From assembly GCA_001579985.1 (NCBI GenBank), contig LRSR01000971.1, positions 1-31,342 on the forward strand: a stretch of 31,342 nucleotides of DNA, in the 5' to 3' direction. This stretch comes from Hypsibius dujardini. Lineage: Eukaryota; Tardigrada; Eutardigrada; Parachela; Hypsibiidae. The stretch's first letter is position 1. Every line of letters begins with the position of its first letter. The translations under genes were made by a program, and so were the position numbers. Positions 10,315 through 22,458 of the stretch are shown here, one piece after another. Under the pieces are notes generated by a model, which ran no database searches, had not been told where the DNA came from, and saw only the letters and a program-made list of their open reading frames with translations.

Positions 10315-12408
10315 TCATTCATCACCCTCCTCATCATTAGCAGGAATTAAGGCGCTCGCTTCCGGTTGAGAAGGAGCCGTGGCTGCTTCTTCTTCCGGTG
10401 AAGCTGCGACTGTTGAACCATCACACCCATCCATAATGATCTCTTCCGGGTCGGGAACGCGAGGTAGGAACACTTCACCGGGATACAACATAGCGAACAA
10501 CTCCTCACTCTGAAAAAATGATCGGATGCATAGTGTGGATCGCAGTTAAAAGTGATAAAACAGAGGCAAGAAACACAAAAATATATAATAAGTACCTCTT
10601 TGAGGACGTCTTCGTAGTCTAAACTTCCGGACGGACCGCTGACCAGCTTCACGTTAGCCGGCAGCTGTGTTGGTCGGTTTGATTGATCGGCATCTCTGGT
10701 GGCCAGTCGTATGGATTTGTGATTGAAGAAAGACGCCCATAAAACTTTCGCCACACCGGTTCGGTCTGCAAAAAAGAAGTGCATTTGTTATTCGGAAGTA
10801 CAGTAGACACCGATTTGAATTAAACTCCATTTTATGTCTCCATACTGCCCGTCTGCCTGCCTGCACGTCTGCTCGTATGTCTGTCTCGTCCTCTCCCTTT
10901 CTGTATGTCTGTCTGTCTGTCGGTGTAATTGATTGTCTATCTACCCGTCTGATTGTCGGCCTGTCTGTTTGTTTGTTTATTTGTTTGTCTGTCTGTCTGT
11001 CTTTTTTTCAGTCTGTGTCTGAACGCCAGGGCGCGTAACTCTCTGTAAATATCTAACTCTGAAAGCCATCGTCACACGTTCGTACCTGCTCTGTAAGGTT
11101 CAAACAACTTCATCACATAAGGTTCCAAATCCGCCCGAGCTGTCGTAACGGCTGTTGTCCACAGATAAACCACGACTGCGAATGTCAAAAAGTCAACCAA
11201 TGTAGTAGCCAAATTAATAATAAATTTTGGGTATTGTGAAAGTACCAGTAGTCATGACATACAATATCCATTGGGACAAATTTCTGTCACGTAAGAAGCT
11301 TCGATGAGCATCACACCCAGCTCGTCTCCGTCCTTGGCAAATCGCATGAACCCGACATCAGACGGCCTTTTAGGGAAGATCGAAGTATCCGTGATCAGGA
11401 TGGCGCGTGAAATGTTTCTGAAATCAAAAACGAGTCAACATTTGTTTTATCTGTCTCTCTATCCGCCAGCCTGACAGACTATCTGCCAGTCTGCCAGCCT
11501 GCCTATCTGTCTGTCTGCTTGTCTGTCTGTCTGTCTGTCTGCCAGAATGCCTGCTTGTCTGTCTGTCTATCTGTCTGCCAGACTGCCTGCATGTCTGTCT
11601 GTATGTCTATCTCTGGATTCTCTTGTCTGAATGCCTGCTTGAACGCATGCAGCTCGGGTTGTGTTTGCCTCTGTGTCCATCTACCCTACCGTTCCGTTAG
11701 GCCTCCACCGAGCCACTCTACGGGAGCATATTCTACTGGAATCACCAGGCGCTTGCAAGCTATCCTGCTGGCACCCGTAATCACAGCCACCACCTGAGAT
11801 TTGGTGGAATCGAGCACGAAAACCTCCACACCACGATTCAGACACTGTATTCCGCCGAACACTGCGCTGATGCGGGCAAAGTATTGCGGGTACTCGCCGC
11901 AACCGAAAATAGAGAACAGGAAGGGGCTGGAACTTTTATCGTAATATCCGCAGGCCAGTAGGAAACGACTGATCCGGGTAAAGGCCTGAAAAGAAAGTCC
12001 ATCAACCATATTGGGACTAAATCTCGAATGATAAACACTCCGAACAGAAACGGCCAGTAACCGTCAGACAAGCATACAAACCGGTAGCCTCGTAGCCTAG
12101 ATGGAAGGCGGATATACAGACATGAAAACAGGCAGTCACGTCGTGGTCAGACATGCCGACGTAGAGTCATACCAACAAGATTGACAGACAAGCAGGCGGA
12201 CCAACATATGAACGAATGGATGGACAGGTAGTTAGGTATACAGTTAAGCAGCCAGACAAACAGACAACAAGACACTAAGAGAGGACCAGGCAACCAGACA
12301 GTCAAACAGGCAGACAACATGACAACCAAACAAAAAAGCGAACGGACAGACAGACAAGTTGACAGATAGGCAGGCAGCTCCACAGACAGACAGACAGACA
12401 GACAGATC

Positions 12409-12448
<40 letters not shown>

Positions 12449-14272
12449 AAAAGACCGACAGGCATATAAACATGCATGCACACATGCAATCCGAGAAAAG
12501 TGCAGTCAGACAGACGGGAAAGCAGACATGACAGGAAGTACAAGGAAGGCAATACCCACTTTTGCAGTAGACGTGTCCTCAGTACACATTGCGATTGCAT
12601 TGACGATAGAACGTCTCGTCAAGATAGGAATCTTCAAAGTGTCCAAGTAATCTCCAAACCGAGCAGGTGTAAGGTCGGCTGCATTGGCATCACCATTGGC
12701 TGCTCGCTCCATACAAGCTTGCATGAACTTCATCACCTTCCGCTTATCCAGGGCGCTCAGGTCTGTATGATTGCTGATGGCTGACCGGGAGAACGGAACC
12801 TAAAAAGCGAATTTTGAGCTATAATATCCATTTTTAAAATTCCATTAAAAATAAATTTTCATAACATATCGCTTTACTGGGGCGGGGTGGATACCTCAAC
12901 AATGCGGCCATCGAGGAAGGTGGCCACGGAATGGACCAGCCGGAATGAGGTGTACCGACTGATGTTGGATGTCTTGAGGAGATTTACGAAGGCGTCAGTT
13001 GTCCAGAAAAGTTTTGGCGCAAGGTCCAGAGAGAATTTTCGGCTCTGGAGAAGAACATCGTCGAAGGTGAACTGCTTCCGTCCCACAGGTAGTGGGAAGG
13101 CTTCATCATCGACCGGAGTGTTTACTGAGGCGGTGAAAAACAAATAAAATGAGAACGGAATATTTTCATCTAATCAGTCAAGTAACCAGATGGGTATAAA
13201 AAATTTATCTATCAACCAACCGCTCGAAGGGAGAAAAAAACCGGTCGGTGGACCTCTTCATTAAAAACGAAAAATACTAAAACAGAATATAGAAATTGTG
13301 AAGTCCCGATAAATAAAAATAAACAATAACTCCATAAAAGTAAATAAACACAAGAACTAAAAAACTACATAAAAAAGAAACCGAAAAAATAAAAATACAA
13401 GAAATAAATAAGAAACAAATCTATAAGCAAATAAACATAAGAAATAATGATCCAACTTTACTGCACCGATGGACCAAATCAGTCAATACATATTTCACAG
13501 AATTAAAGTAGCTCACTGCAAATTGGATTTAGCAATGTGGCTTCCAGATAAAATATACTATCAATACCTGGGCTTGGTCCAGTACTACTTCCGGTGGAAG
13601 AGCCGGAGGTGTGGCGTTCGGATCGTCGGCGGTACCGCTCCTGTCGTGGTTGTGGTGCTATATCAGTTTCCACCACATCATCTCTAATCAGTAGAAAAGG
13701 AGAGTCAAACTTTTGCACGGTATTCCTTTGAAAAAAGTACAGCGAAGAACACAACGAGCAGGGCGGAATGAAAAGAGGCCAACAGATCAAATACAAGCTA
13801 GCTAGTCAGACAATAGGAAAGCAAGATGAAGGGAAGAAACCAGATAACCGGCGTTGGCAGAGACCTGTCTGTCTGTCTGTCTTATTATCTATCCGCCTGC
13901 TGTCTTTTCGTCTGACTCTCAGTCTTCCTCTTTGTCTGTCTCTTTGTATTTCTGTCTGTCGTCGATCTGCCTGACTGCCCTTCGGGATTATCGGGAAACT
14001 ACAAATATCCCTTCCAGAATACGTAGGCCGATCCTTTCATTGATCGATTTTTGTAGTGTATACGTTAACGTAGGCAAACAAGAAGCAAAATGATCAACAC
14101 CCCCAGACAGAACGAGCAAACAGGCAGACGGTGAAGACAAGCAGACAGTTGTTAGGAGGATCAGCAACAGACATGGACGAGAACTAAAAGACGAACAGGG
14201 AGGCACGAAAAACGGGAGAATCAAGAGATGTGATCATTCGCACAGACAGAGAGACATATATCAGACAGACAA

Positions 14273-14319
<47 letters not shown>

Positions 14320-15503
14320 AACAAACAGAAAGACAGACAAACAAACAGGCAGGCACACAGACAGAGACACAGACAGAGAGACAGAAACAGAGACAGAGAT
14401 AGATAGACAGAGACAGACAGTGAAAGAGAGACAAAGAAAAAGAACAGACAGACAATTGACTGTCATATACGTGGAGAAACGATGAGGCTTTTGAAGTATA
14501 GTCTGGCGTTTAGACAAATAGACATCCCAACTACGTAAAGCTTCCCCATCACTCACTTTATATAAATGACTTCTTCCACATTCGATATGGAATTTGTGGG
14601 ACGCCCCAACGTGACCAAACATTCCCCCGCCTGCAGCAGGTGACTCACATCGCGTGCATCCACGTCCGCAGCCTGCGAAGTAGTAGGAAGAAAAGACCAT
14701 GAAGCCGTACGAAAATATACCCTCCAACTGATTCTCATTGCAAGACTGTCCAACTGTCTACATACCGGCACTTCGCATGACCGAAGGAAATCTCGCAGAT
14801 CCTGCAACCGGAATCCCGCCCAGTCTCGACCATAAAACGCATTCCTGGCAAGAGAAACAGCATAAAATACTATGTTGTTGAATATATCAACGGTTGATGT
14901 ATTTATTTTCTCTTGATTTCGTGTGATTAAAATAATAATTATATTAATAATAATTATCTAAAATTCGAAAAATAACTGAGAGGGTCGAAAACCCGACGAT
15001 TGGCTTTCCGGAAAATGTGCTTTCATTCAACTGAAAACTACGATAACAAAATGGATATTAAAGCTATTAAAGCTTTAAAGGCATACTTCACTGACTTCCG
15101 CAAGTGACTGATTTATTGATTGATGGATCGACTAAGAAGTACGAATTCGCAACTCCTCTGTCTTCTGCTACAGCACTTACGAATCAAGTTGCAAGACGGC
15201 TTTATCAACCCGTGATGCCGCGGCAGCAATTATACTTTCCGGCAAACCTAGACAACACAGGAACATATGTCGAGAAAACCACAACAAATCATTTATGAAC
15301 AGAATGCTCGACTGATCGCGTCAGACCATTGTACTCGACAGTCGACGGCAGCAGTGCAGTACACAAGTTAAACAGCTTGGCCCGATCAGCCAAGCATTCT
15401 GTCCGAGTGTGCGCATGAACATTAAAACACATGTGGTAAGAACACACTCTCACTTACCTGTCCCCAACACCACCAGATCGAATTCTGTCGGCAAATCTTC
15501 CAT
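10315..15503 (-). CDS. CHM: Rab escort protein (component A of Rab geranylgeranyltransferase)
   Basis: I place twelve exons: 15503-15458, 15247-15181, 14844-14766, 14672-14557, 13725-13568, 13124-12895, 12799-12560, 11985-11690, 11417-11263, 11175-11086, 10765-10596 and 10509-10315. All have GT-AG borders and consistent phase, giving 613 residues, close to vertebrate REP1/REP2. The N-terminus [20 protein letters not shown] matches the REP/GDI dinucleotide-like fold, followed by FYGRDWAGF. Family blocks follow in order: [32 protein letters not shown], then [52 protein letters not shown], and near the end [13 protein letters not shown] binds newly made Rab GTPases, presents them to the RabGGTase alpha/beta dimer for C-terminal geranylgeranylation, and delivers them to membranes. 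The first ATG is the only sensible start. The C-terminal tail is acidic. Vertebrates have CHM and CHML; the symbol here means the single invertebrate orthologue. Confidence 0.93.
10853..11012. repeat. CTGT tetranucleotide island in a REP intron
   Basis: An imperfect CTGT array on + (CAGA-type in the transcript) lies inside the intron 10766-11085. Confidence 0.85.
11447..11640. repeat. CTGT tetranucleotide island in a REP intron
   Basis: CTGT and CTGC units on + lie within the intron 11418-11689. Confidence 0.85.
12178..12462. repeat. CAGA tetranucleotide island in a REP intron
   Basis: A CAGA array on + (CTGT in the transcript) lies inside the intron 11986-12559. A nearly pure run covers about 12380-12443. 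Its orientation is opposite to the two islands in the next downstream introns. Confidence 0.88.
13190..13460. other. A-rich tract in a REP intron
   Basis: A run of AAATAAA-like units fills much of the intron between exons 5 and 6 (13125-13567). No coding sequence is seen on either strand here. Confidence 0.6.
13863..13978. repeat. CTGT tetranucleotide island in a REP intron
   Basis: A short CTGT array on + lies in the intron 13726-14556, which also carries an island of the opposite orientation at 14100-14456. Confidence 0.8.
14100..14456. repeat. CAGA tetranucleotide island in a REP intron
   Basis: This CAGA array on + has a nearly pure core at about 14266-14320. It lies in the same intron as the CTGT island at 13863-13978, so the two could pair in the pre-mRNA. 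Confidence 0.88.
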
Positions 15504-15760
15504 CGTGTTATTTTTTTTTGCCTGTGTGGGAAAGTTTGAATTTCAGAATTTGAGTCAAACGTCAGCTCAGAATTAGTAAGGCAACCGCGCTTGGTTTTCT
15601 AAAAATCTGAACCCGATGGAAGCCACGCCCCTTTTGCCTTTTTTTCTTAGGGGGCCTGGATGGGGGGGGGCGCGCTTTAAATCGGAAGATGCACGTTAAT
15701 TTGCTATCACTAATTAAATTCCCTGTCATTCATTTACGCGCACCCCTCCACATACTTAAA
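15504..15760. promoter_or_regulatory. Shared head-to-head promoter region of REP and RMI1
   Basis: About 257 bp separate the divergent start codons of REP (-) and RMI1 (+). The interval has a G-rich block ('ggatgggggggggcgcgc', about 15657-15675) and a GC-box-like 'cacgcccctttt' near 15623. No TATA box is evident on the RMI1 side. That the promoter is shared is inferred from spacing. Confidence 0.5.
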
Positions 15761-16729
15761 ATGCAGCAAATTAAAAATGAATTTCGAAAGAGAAATGTGC
15801 AGGTGCCGGAGGAAGTCCTGGCCGTGCTGCATCAGGAAATCACCGGCAGCCGCGGTGTTGGAACTGTAGGCCCATCAATTGATTAATTGATTGAACAAGC
15901 AATGTCGCTGGGTTTGTTTCGCAAATTACTATTCCCCCTCTTATTGCAGCTCGAACAGCGTGCAGTTGAACTGTGGAAGAATGCCGATCTTCGGAGTTTT
16001 TATCAAGCTCACGCAGCTTCAACTCCACTGACGAAAATTCTGCAGAACAAAAGTACCACTAAAATCGGCGAGTCTCTTTGTCTTCAGGTAAGTGATTGCC
16101 CATTAAATTGATTCGACCAAGCGATCGATTGATCGATCGATCGAAATGATTTGTATTTCTACAGTGACTGGTTGATTGATTTGCGCCGGGTGATTTGGAT
16201 GCTTTTCCGCGAATTTCAGATTGACTCCCTGAGAGATGTCAGTCGACCGGCTTATCAGCAACTTCAAAAAGTCATCAACCGATTCGGTGAGAATGTTCTG
16301 GTGACGGGCGATGCGGAAACTGCACCAAATAAGGTACGACATGATAAGTGTAACTGAATTGATCGATGGATCGATTGATTGAACTGTAGATTGATTTGAT
16401 TGTGGTTGTTTTCCCGGCTGGGATCGATTGACTACCTGGTTGATTGCCCTGATCGTCCGTTTTGTTTTTAATTAAGACACATGGTTAGTGGTTTGCCACG
16501 ATCGTTGATTTGGTATTCACGATTTGTCTAGTCTGCGCCCACTGGAAAAAGAATGCTTCTTCTGAATCTGACGGATGGGTCGAAGGACATTCAAGCTATG
16601 GAATATCAAGTTATCAAAACTCTCAGCATTGACACCCCTCCTGGAACCAAAGTTAGTTTCCTCATTGCGTGACTGTGTGTCTGCCGATCTTTTGTGTCTG
16701 TGCTAAGTTTGTGTCTACGTCTGGTCTGC

Positions 16730-16765
<36 letters not shown>

Positions 16766-17919
16766 TTCTGTCTGTCTGTCTGTCTGTTTGTTTGTCTGTC
16801 CCCCTATCTTTCATTTTTTACTGAATTTATGTCGACATCTAATTTGCGTTTGTATATCTGTCTCTCTGCCTGTTGTGCTGTTGTGAGTCTGCCGGCCGGT
16901 TTGTATTTTTGTCCATTTGTATGTCTGCGAGCATCTGCTTATCTGTCATTGTTTGCTTGCTTTCTTCGCACGTACGTCGAAAAACTTCGTCTCTTCATTT
17001 GTACATTCATTATTGCCTTTCTCTCGTAGGTACGCTTAATTCCACCGATCATGTTCCGAAAAGGGATATTGCTATTGACTTCGGAGAATATACATGTAAT
17101 CGGTGGTCAAGTGGCATGTCTACAGGAGAAGTTCGCCCAGAAGAGAGTCCTTGCATCCTTGCTGTGTGTCGTGCCGTTTGGGTTTTACTTGCTTTTGCGG
17201 ATCTCTTGTTTAATAGTAATAATAGCTTTTATTAATAGAAACGCCGACCTAGATGCGATGGAAAAAGCCGCACCACCTTGTCCGCCCCCCAACCAAGCAA
17301 CAAATTCAGTGGTCGGACTTCGTCAAGTCGTCGTGCAAAATGCCGGTATGGATTGCTTATCCCCCTATATAATAATTAGACGATTGTATGGCTGGTTGTT
17401 TAAAGCAGCCCTGTCTGTCTGTTTCACTGTCTGTCTGACTGAAGGACTTTTTGTCACCTTTCTTGTCTGTCTGTCTGACTGTCTGGTTGCTTGTCTGTCT
17501 GTCTGTCTCTCTACCTGTATGCAGGTATGCCTGTCTGCTTTTGGGTCTCATGATTCGAACACAGTATCTAGGCCATTTGCCTTTGGGGGAATGCTTTGTC
17601 GCATATCTGCCCTTTTCAGTCTCGATTTATATATTTCTCTGCTGATTAATTTATCCACGCTTGGTTCCATTTCTTTCGCCTGCATTGTTCTTTCGCCTGC
17701 ATTGTTATTCGCATGCCAATATAATTCCCCTTTCCATTCATGTCTGAGTTTACAGTGTGCCTGTGTTATCGTTCAGGCAATCAGCAAAATGGTTTTGACG
17801 ATCCGGACGGAGATGCCTTTTTGGCGAACGTGGCTGTCAACTGGGGAGAAGACGACCCCGACGCGGATGCCTTTCTGGCCGGCGCCCTGGACGACTTTGA
17901 CCGATTGAGTCAAAACTGA
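15761..17919 (+). CDS. RMI1: RMI1, OB-fold subunit of the BLM-TOP3 dissolvasome, short form
   Basis: I place seven exons: 15761-15865, 15950-16087, 16220-16333, 16532-16651, 17030-17163, 17239-17345 and 17777-17919. All have GT-AG borders in consistent phase, giving about 286 residues. The N-terminal helical part contains [13 protein letters not shown]. The block [17 protein letters not shown] matches the RMI1 signature ahead of the OB fold. OB1 contains [28 protein letters not shown] and [20 protein letters not shown], then [16 protein letters not shown]1 binds topoisomerase III and BLM helicase to dissolve double Holliday junctions. The tail is acidic ([23 protein letters not shown]). Vertebrate RMI1 is about 625 residues with a second OB fold binding RMI2; this one ends long before that. 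The exon 5 donor (ct|gtgtgt) is weak but gives the only in-phase join. An earlier in-frame ATG at 15689 is possible. TDRD3 has a related OB fold, but the flanking motifs favour RMI1. Confidence 0.88.
16107..16146. repeat. GATT/GATC tetranucleotide repeat in RMI1 intron 2
   Basis: The stretch contains gatcgattgatcgatcgatcg just after the exon 2 donor. Similar shorter GATT/GATC clusters lie near the donors of RMI1 introns 1 (about 15879-15898) and 3 (about 16357-16400). Confidence 0.7.
16677..16803. repeat. CTGT tetranucleotide island in RMI1 intron 4
   Basis: A CTGT array on +, same sense as the transcript, lies within the intron 16652-17029. Looser CTG-rich sequence continues downstream. Confidence 0.88.
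17408..17530. repeat. CTGT tetranucleotide island in RMI1 intron 6
   Basis: An imperfect CTGT array lies within the intron 17346-17776. It keeps a long spurious frame open across the intron. Confidence 0.85.
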
Positions 17920-18019
17920 ATTTTCTTCTTCCTTGTTTTTTTCAGAAGAACCAATCAAACTTCCCTCAAGGCCATCATAACGCAGTGGCGTTTGTGTCAG
18001 AAAAATCTGTCTTTCCCCA

Positions 18020-18025
18020 AATAAA
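18020..18025 (+). terminator. Polyadenylation signal AATAAA for RMI1
   Basis: A canonical AATAAA lies about 100 bp after the RMI1 stop and just before the MPP10 stop codon on the other strand, so the two 3' ends are nearly touching. Confidence 0.55.
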
Positions 18026-18028
18026 AAA

Positions 18029-20885
18029 TTATAACTTGAATTTTTTAACGCTCTTCCCGTCGGCCGCGTCCTTCTTCCGCTTTTTGCTTTCCTTCCCATC
18101 GGGCGTCTTAGCGGCCTGTTCCGCTTTGACTGTGTCCTGGAGCTTATCAAAAAATGCACCCGACGAGCCGCCCTTCGTCTTTGCCTTCTCCACTTTCTTG
18201 GCCGCTTTCTCCGCGGCCTCTTCCTTTCCCTTCTGATGGAGTCCCTTAATTTTCTGCCGCAGCTTCTTTTTTCGTCGCGACCGATTCTTATCTGTTTCCG
18301 AGGCCTCTGTCAGACCGGTGAGCTCGCCCTTCTTCTTGGCCTGCACCTCCTCTGGTGCGAGGAGCTGCGAGGTGGCCACCGTCGACGGCTGCACTTCCTC
18401 CACCACCAACGTAGGGAGGTTGTTGACAATTTTAATGTCGGGCGCCACCGGTTTCGGCACGAAATGGAAGTTGCTCAACGCATCCAGCTTGATGAAGAGA
18501 CCGCTGAGCGATTTCCGGATGGCAATGTGCTCGGCCTTCTCTTCCTCGTTGTCGGTAGCGGCGACCTGTGTGGTTAGAAAAGAAACACTTTGAATAACAG
18601 CTCATCGACAAACTATTAACAATGCTGCTTGTTTGCTTGTCTGTCTATCTGTCTGTCTGCCTGTCTGCATGCCTGCCTGCCTCTCTTGTCTGTCTATCTG
18701 TTCGTTTGTCTGACTATCCGTTCGTCTGCTCGCTTGCCTGGCTGTCTCTTGTCTGAATGTCCGTCCGCCTGTTTGTCTACCTGCCTGTCTGTCTCTCTGT
18801 CTACCTGCTCATATGTCTGTCTCTCCCTCTAACAGTCTGTTTGTCTGCCTACTTCATTATCTTACTTTTTTCAGATATTCCTGCTCGTAGATTTGGCTTA
18901 AACTTTGCTTCGCTTTCGTTTCCTCCAACACGAGTTTCTTCTTGTATTCGTACGGGTCAACACCTTTGGCCTTGACTTTGCGCTCCACATCATCCCACGC
19001 TTTGTCTTTGATGCGCTGCAGAATGAGGTCTTCCAGCTTCTGAGAGACCTCCTCTGTGATGACCGGAGGTTGGCGCATCACGTGATCAAACTGAAGGAAC
19101 TCCTCTAGAAGAGAGTTTTCCGGTCGTTTGGTGGCGGACACTTCGCCGCCCAACTGCCAGGGCTTTTCGGAGACAGCCTCTTCCTCCATTTCCTTGATGC
19201 GGTCTTTGAGCTTTTCTTGGCGTTTCTCAAAGGTTGACTTCTCAGCTGCTCTTACGGGCGCTTTCTACAAAAAATAACAGATATAAAATTCAAAACTGCC
19301 ATTGTTGTTTAAATAATATGCTTGCAACATATAATAAATAAACGTGTAATCTAAATACATGTAATTTCATGGGAAAATTTAATTTAATGAAACGCATTGA
19401 CACAATGCCACTCCCGGTATTTAAAATAATATTATGAAAAAAAAATCAGGATGTTCAGATATTTCTCGTTTAAAACAGATAATTTTTCTATTTAAGATAA
19501 AGCACGTATTTTCGAACAGTTCAATATCTGATGAAATCATCCTCTAAGTCAATTAGGATCAGTAAATACCTTGGTACTGGGTAGGTATTATCACTTTTAT
19601 TATTTGGATTAGAAACAAAACACGTTCTACATTAAATACAATCTCAATTTTAATCAATTTAAATATATTTTGGTTTTATTAAAAAAAACTCTTCCCGAAG
19701 TCATTTCAATGGTGTTTCAAAGCATTTTAATAAGCTGTAAGTGTAAGGATAAGTAAAACGGTAAAAAAGAAACAAGCCAATACTAGAAACAGTAGAATGC
19801 CACCCACAATAAATCAATCTGTCTATAAGACACGATGTACAGTGTAAAAGTTCATCTTCAATCAATCCATCAATCATTCAGCAGAATTAGCTATTGCATA
19901 AAGCGTTCACACGGTATGCCACGTTCCTAATCATGAACTCAAGCGACGTAATGGTAATGAATAGCATAGTAACCTTACCAGAAGGGGTCCCAGTTGCGCC
20001 GCTCCCGGTGGCGGATCGAAGAAATCATCGTACTTATAATCATCCTCATCGCGCTCCTCATCATCATCATCCTCGGCAAAATAATCAATCTCCCTCTCTG
20101 AGCGCCGGTTTCCCCGTCGCTCATCTTCCAATAAAAACTCGTTCATCTCACTGAGCCGAAAAAAGTTATCATCCAACTCGCTGGCAGGGCCCGGAGCACG
20201 TCTCGCTGCGGCCGACGACGTCTGCGCAGTGTCCGTTTCTTTTTCCGCTTCCCCCATCAAATCGTCCTCCTCATCGTCCTCCTCGCTATCCCCCTCAGGC
20301 AGATTTTGGTCTTCCCTAGCAATATCCTCATCATCCGTGACATCTTTCTCGTCATCCTCTGCGAAATCGGAGTCATCTTCGAATTGATGCTCAGCGACGT
20401 CAGAATCTTCCCCGTTATGACTTTCGATGCCCGATTCTTCCTCGTTTTCCAACCGATCTATAATTGGGCGTATTTTTTAAGCTTAAAAATGAATCAGCTG
20501 TTAGGAAATCATCAGAGACTCTAGACAAACCTTCAGGCGAGCCAGTGCGAGCTGGCGACCCGGCGGATGTGCGGAAAAATTCTCCGTCGCCTTGGACGAG
20601 AACGCTGGCCACGCGCTTCACCGTGCTGTCGATGTTGAGCCGGTTATCCAATTCCAACTGCTGCCACACTTGCTCGTCGTCAAATTCCGCTCCAGTGAGG
20701 AGTTCGCTGAGGGCAGCAGAATGCGGGACATCAAGGGCGCTCGTGCGGGAGTGATCAAAGACGACTTTGGAGAGGGTCTTGAAAGCGTCAGCGCGGTTGG
20801 CATCCTTCGTGAGGAACGCCGTAGGCTGTTCCGTGAGTGTCCGAAATGCGGTGATTAAATGCGCAAGACTCTGGGAAGTCGCCAT
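18029..20885 (-). CDS. MPHOSPH10: MPP10, U3 small nucleolar ribonucleoprotein subunit
   Basis: I place four exons: 20885-20531, 20457-19979, 19264-18866 and 18565-18029, all in phase, giving 589 residues (human about 680). The N-terminal part reads DEQVWQQLELDNR, as in MPP10. A highly acidic central region follows (SDVAEHQFEDDSDFAEDDEK and later YFAEDDDDEERDEDD). The conserved C-terminal half contains FEKRQEKLKDRIKEM, then KPWQLGGEVSATKRPENSLL, YEQEYLKK, and SNFHFVPKPVAPDIKIVNNL followed by LLAPEEVQ. The tail is lysine-rich (SVKKFKL-stop). MPP10 scaffolds the Imp3-Imp4-Mpp10 module of the SSU processome in the nucleolus, needed for 18S rRNA processing at A0/A1/A2. It is divergent with ADAT2 and tail-to-tail with RMI1. 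The 713-bp intron 2 is AT-rich and empty. Confidence 0.93.
18627..18850. repeat. CTGT tetranucleotide island in MPP10 intron 3
   Basis: A CTGT and CTGC array on + (CAGA-type in the transcript) occupies most of the intron 18566-18865. Confidence 0.87.
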
Positions 20886-21133
20886 AACAGGGAATGAGTA
20901 CGAGACAAGAAAAAATAAAAATTATTGCAGGCGAAAAAAAAGATAATTGCCAAATAACCCCTGGCACGCCTTCTATTGGGCAAACATCCTCCCCCTTGTT
21001 ATCGGGGGTCGAGCTGTTTTTCGGTATCAGATCTACACTAATTCGTTTCATAGATCGTGGCGCTGGCGCACGCTCCCGCTAAATGGCTGCGAACATTTTA
21101 CAACGAATTTGTGTGTGATTGGTATCGTTGCTC
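20886..21133. promoter_or_regulatory. Head-to-head promoter region of MPP10 and ADAT2
   Basis: About 248 bp separate the two start codons. I see no clear TATA box. The shared role is inferred from spacing only. Confidence 0.45.
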
Positions 21134-22242
<1,109 letters not shown>

Positions 22243-22267
22243 TTTGGTGATCTGGATTTTGCCAGAT

Positions 22268-22375
22268 CTTCTGTCTGTCTGTCTATCTGTCTATCTGTCG
22301 GTATGTCTATCTGCCTATCTATCTGACCAACTTTCTAATTTTTTGTCCGTCTGTCTGTCTGTCTTCCTGATTCTG
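22268..22375. repeat. CTGT tetranucleotide island after ADAT2
   Basis: CTGT and CTAT units on + lie between the ADAT2 stop and the PrimPol stop. They are in the ADAT2 3' UTR, or in an intron if the alternative sixth exon is used. Confidence 0.8.
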
Positions 22376-22458
22376 CTTGTTCGGAGATCTCACGTGTTTG
22401 TGTTTATATGTTGTTGAGACAAGTACATACTACTAATGAAATGAGTTTTTCCTTACTT

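Noticed and set aside
15652-15675. G-run near the RMI1 start as a G-quadruplex
   Set aside because: There is one long G tract rather than four spaced tracts; it is better noted as GC-rich promoter sequence.
17051-17908. A 285-codon continuous frame across RMI1 exons 5 and 6 and a microsatellite intron
   Set aside because: Only two parts of it are coding. The middle is intron with a CTGT array, and the last exon is in a different frame, reached only by splicing.
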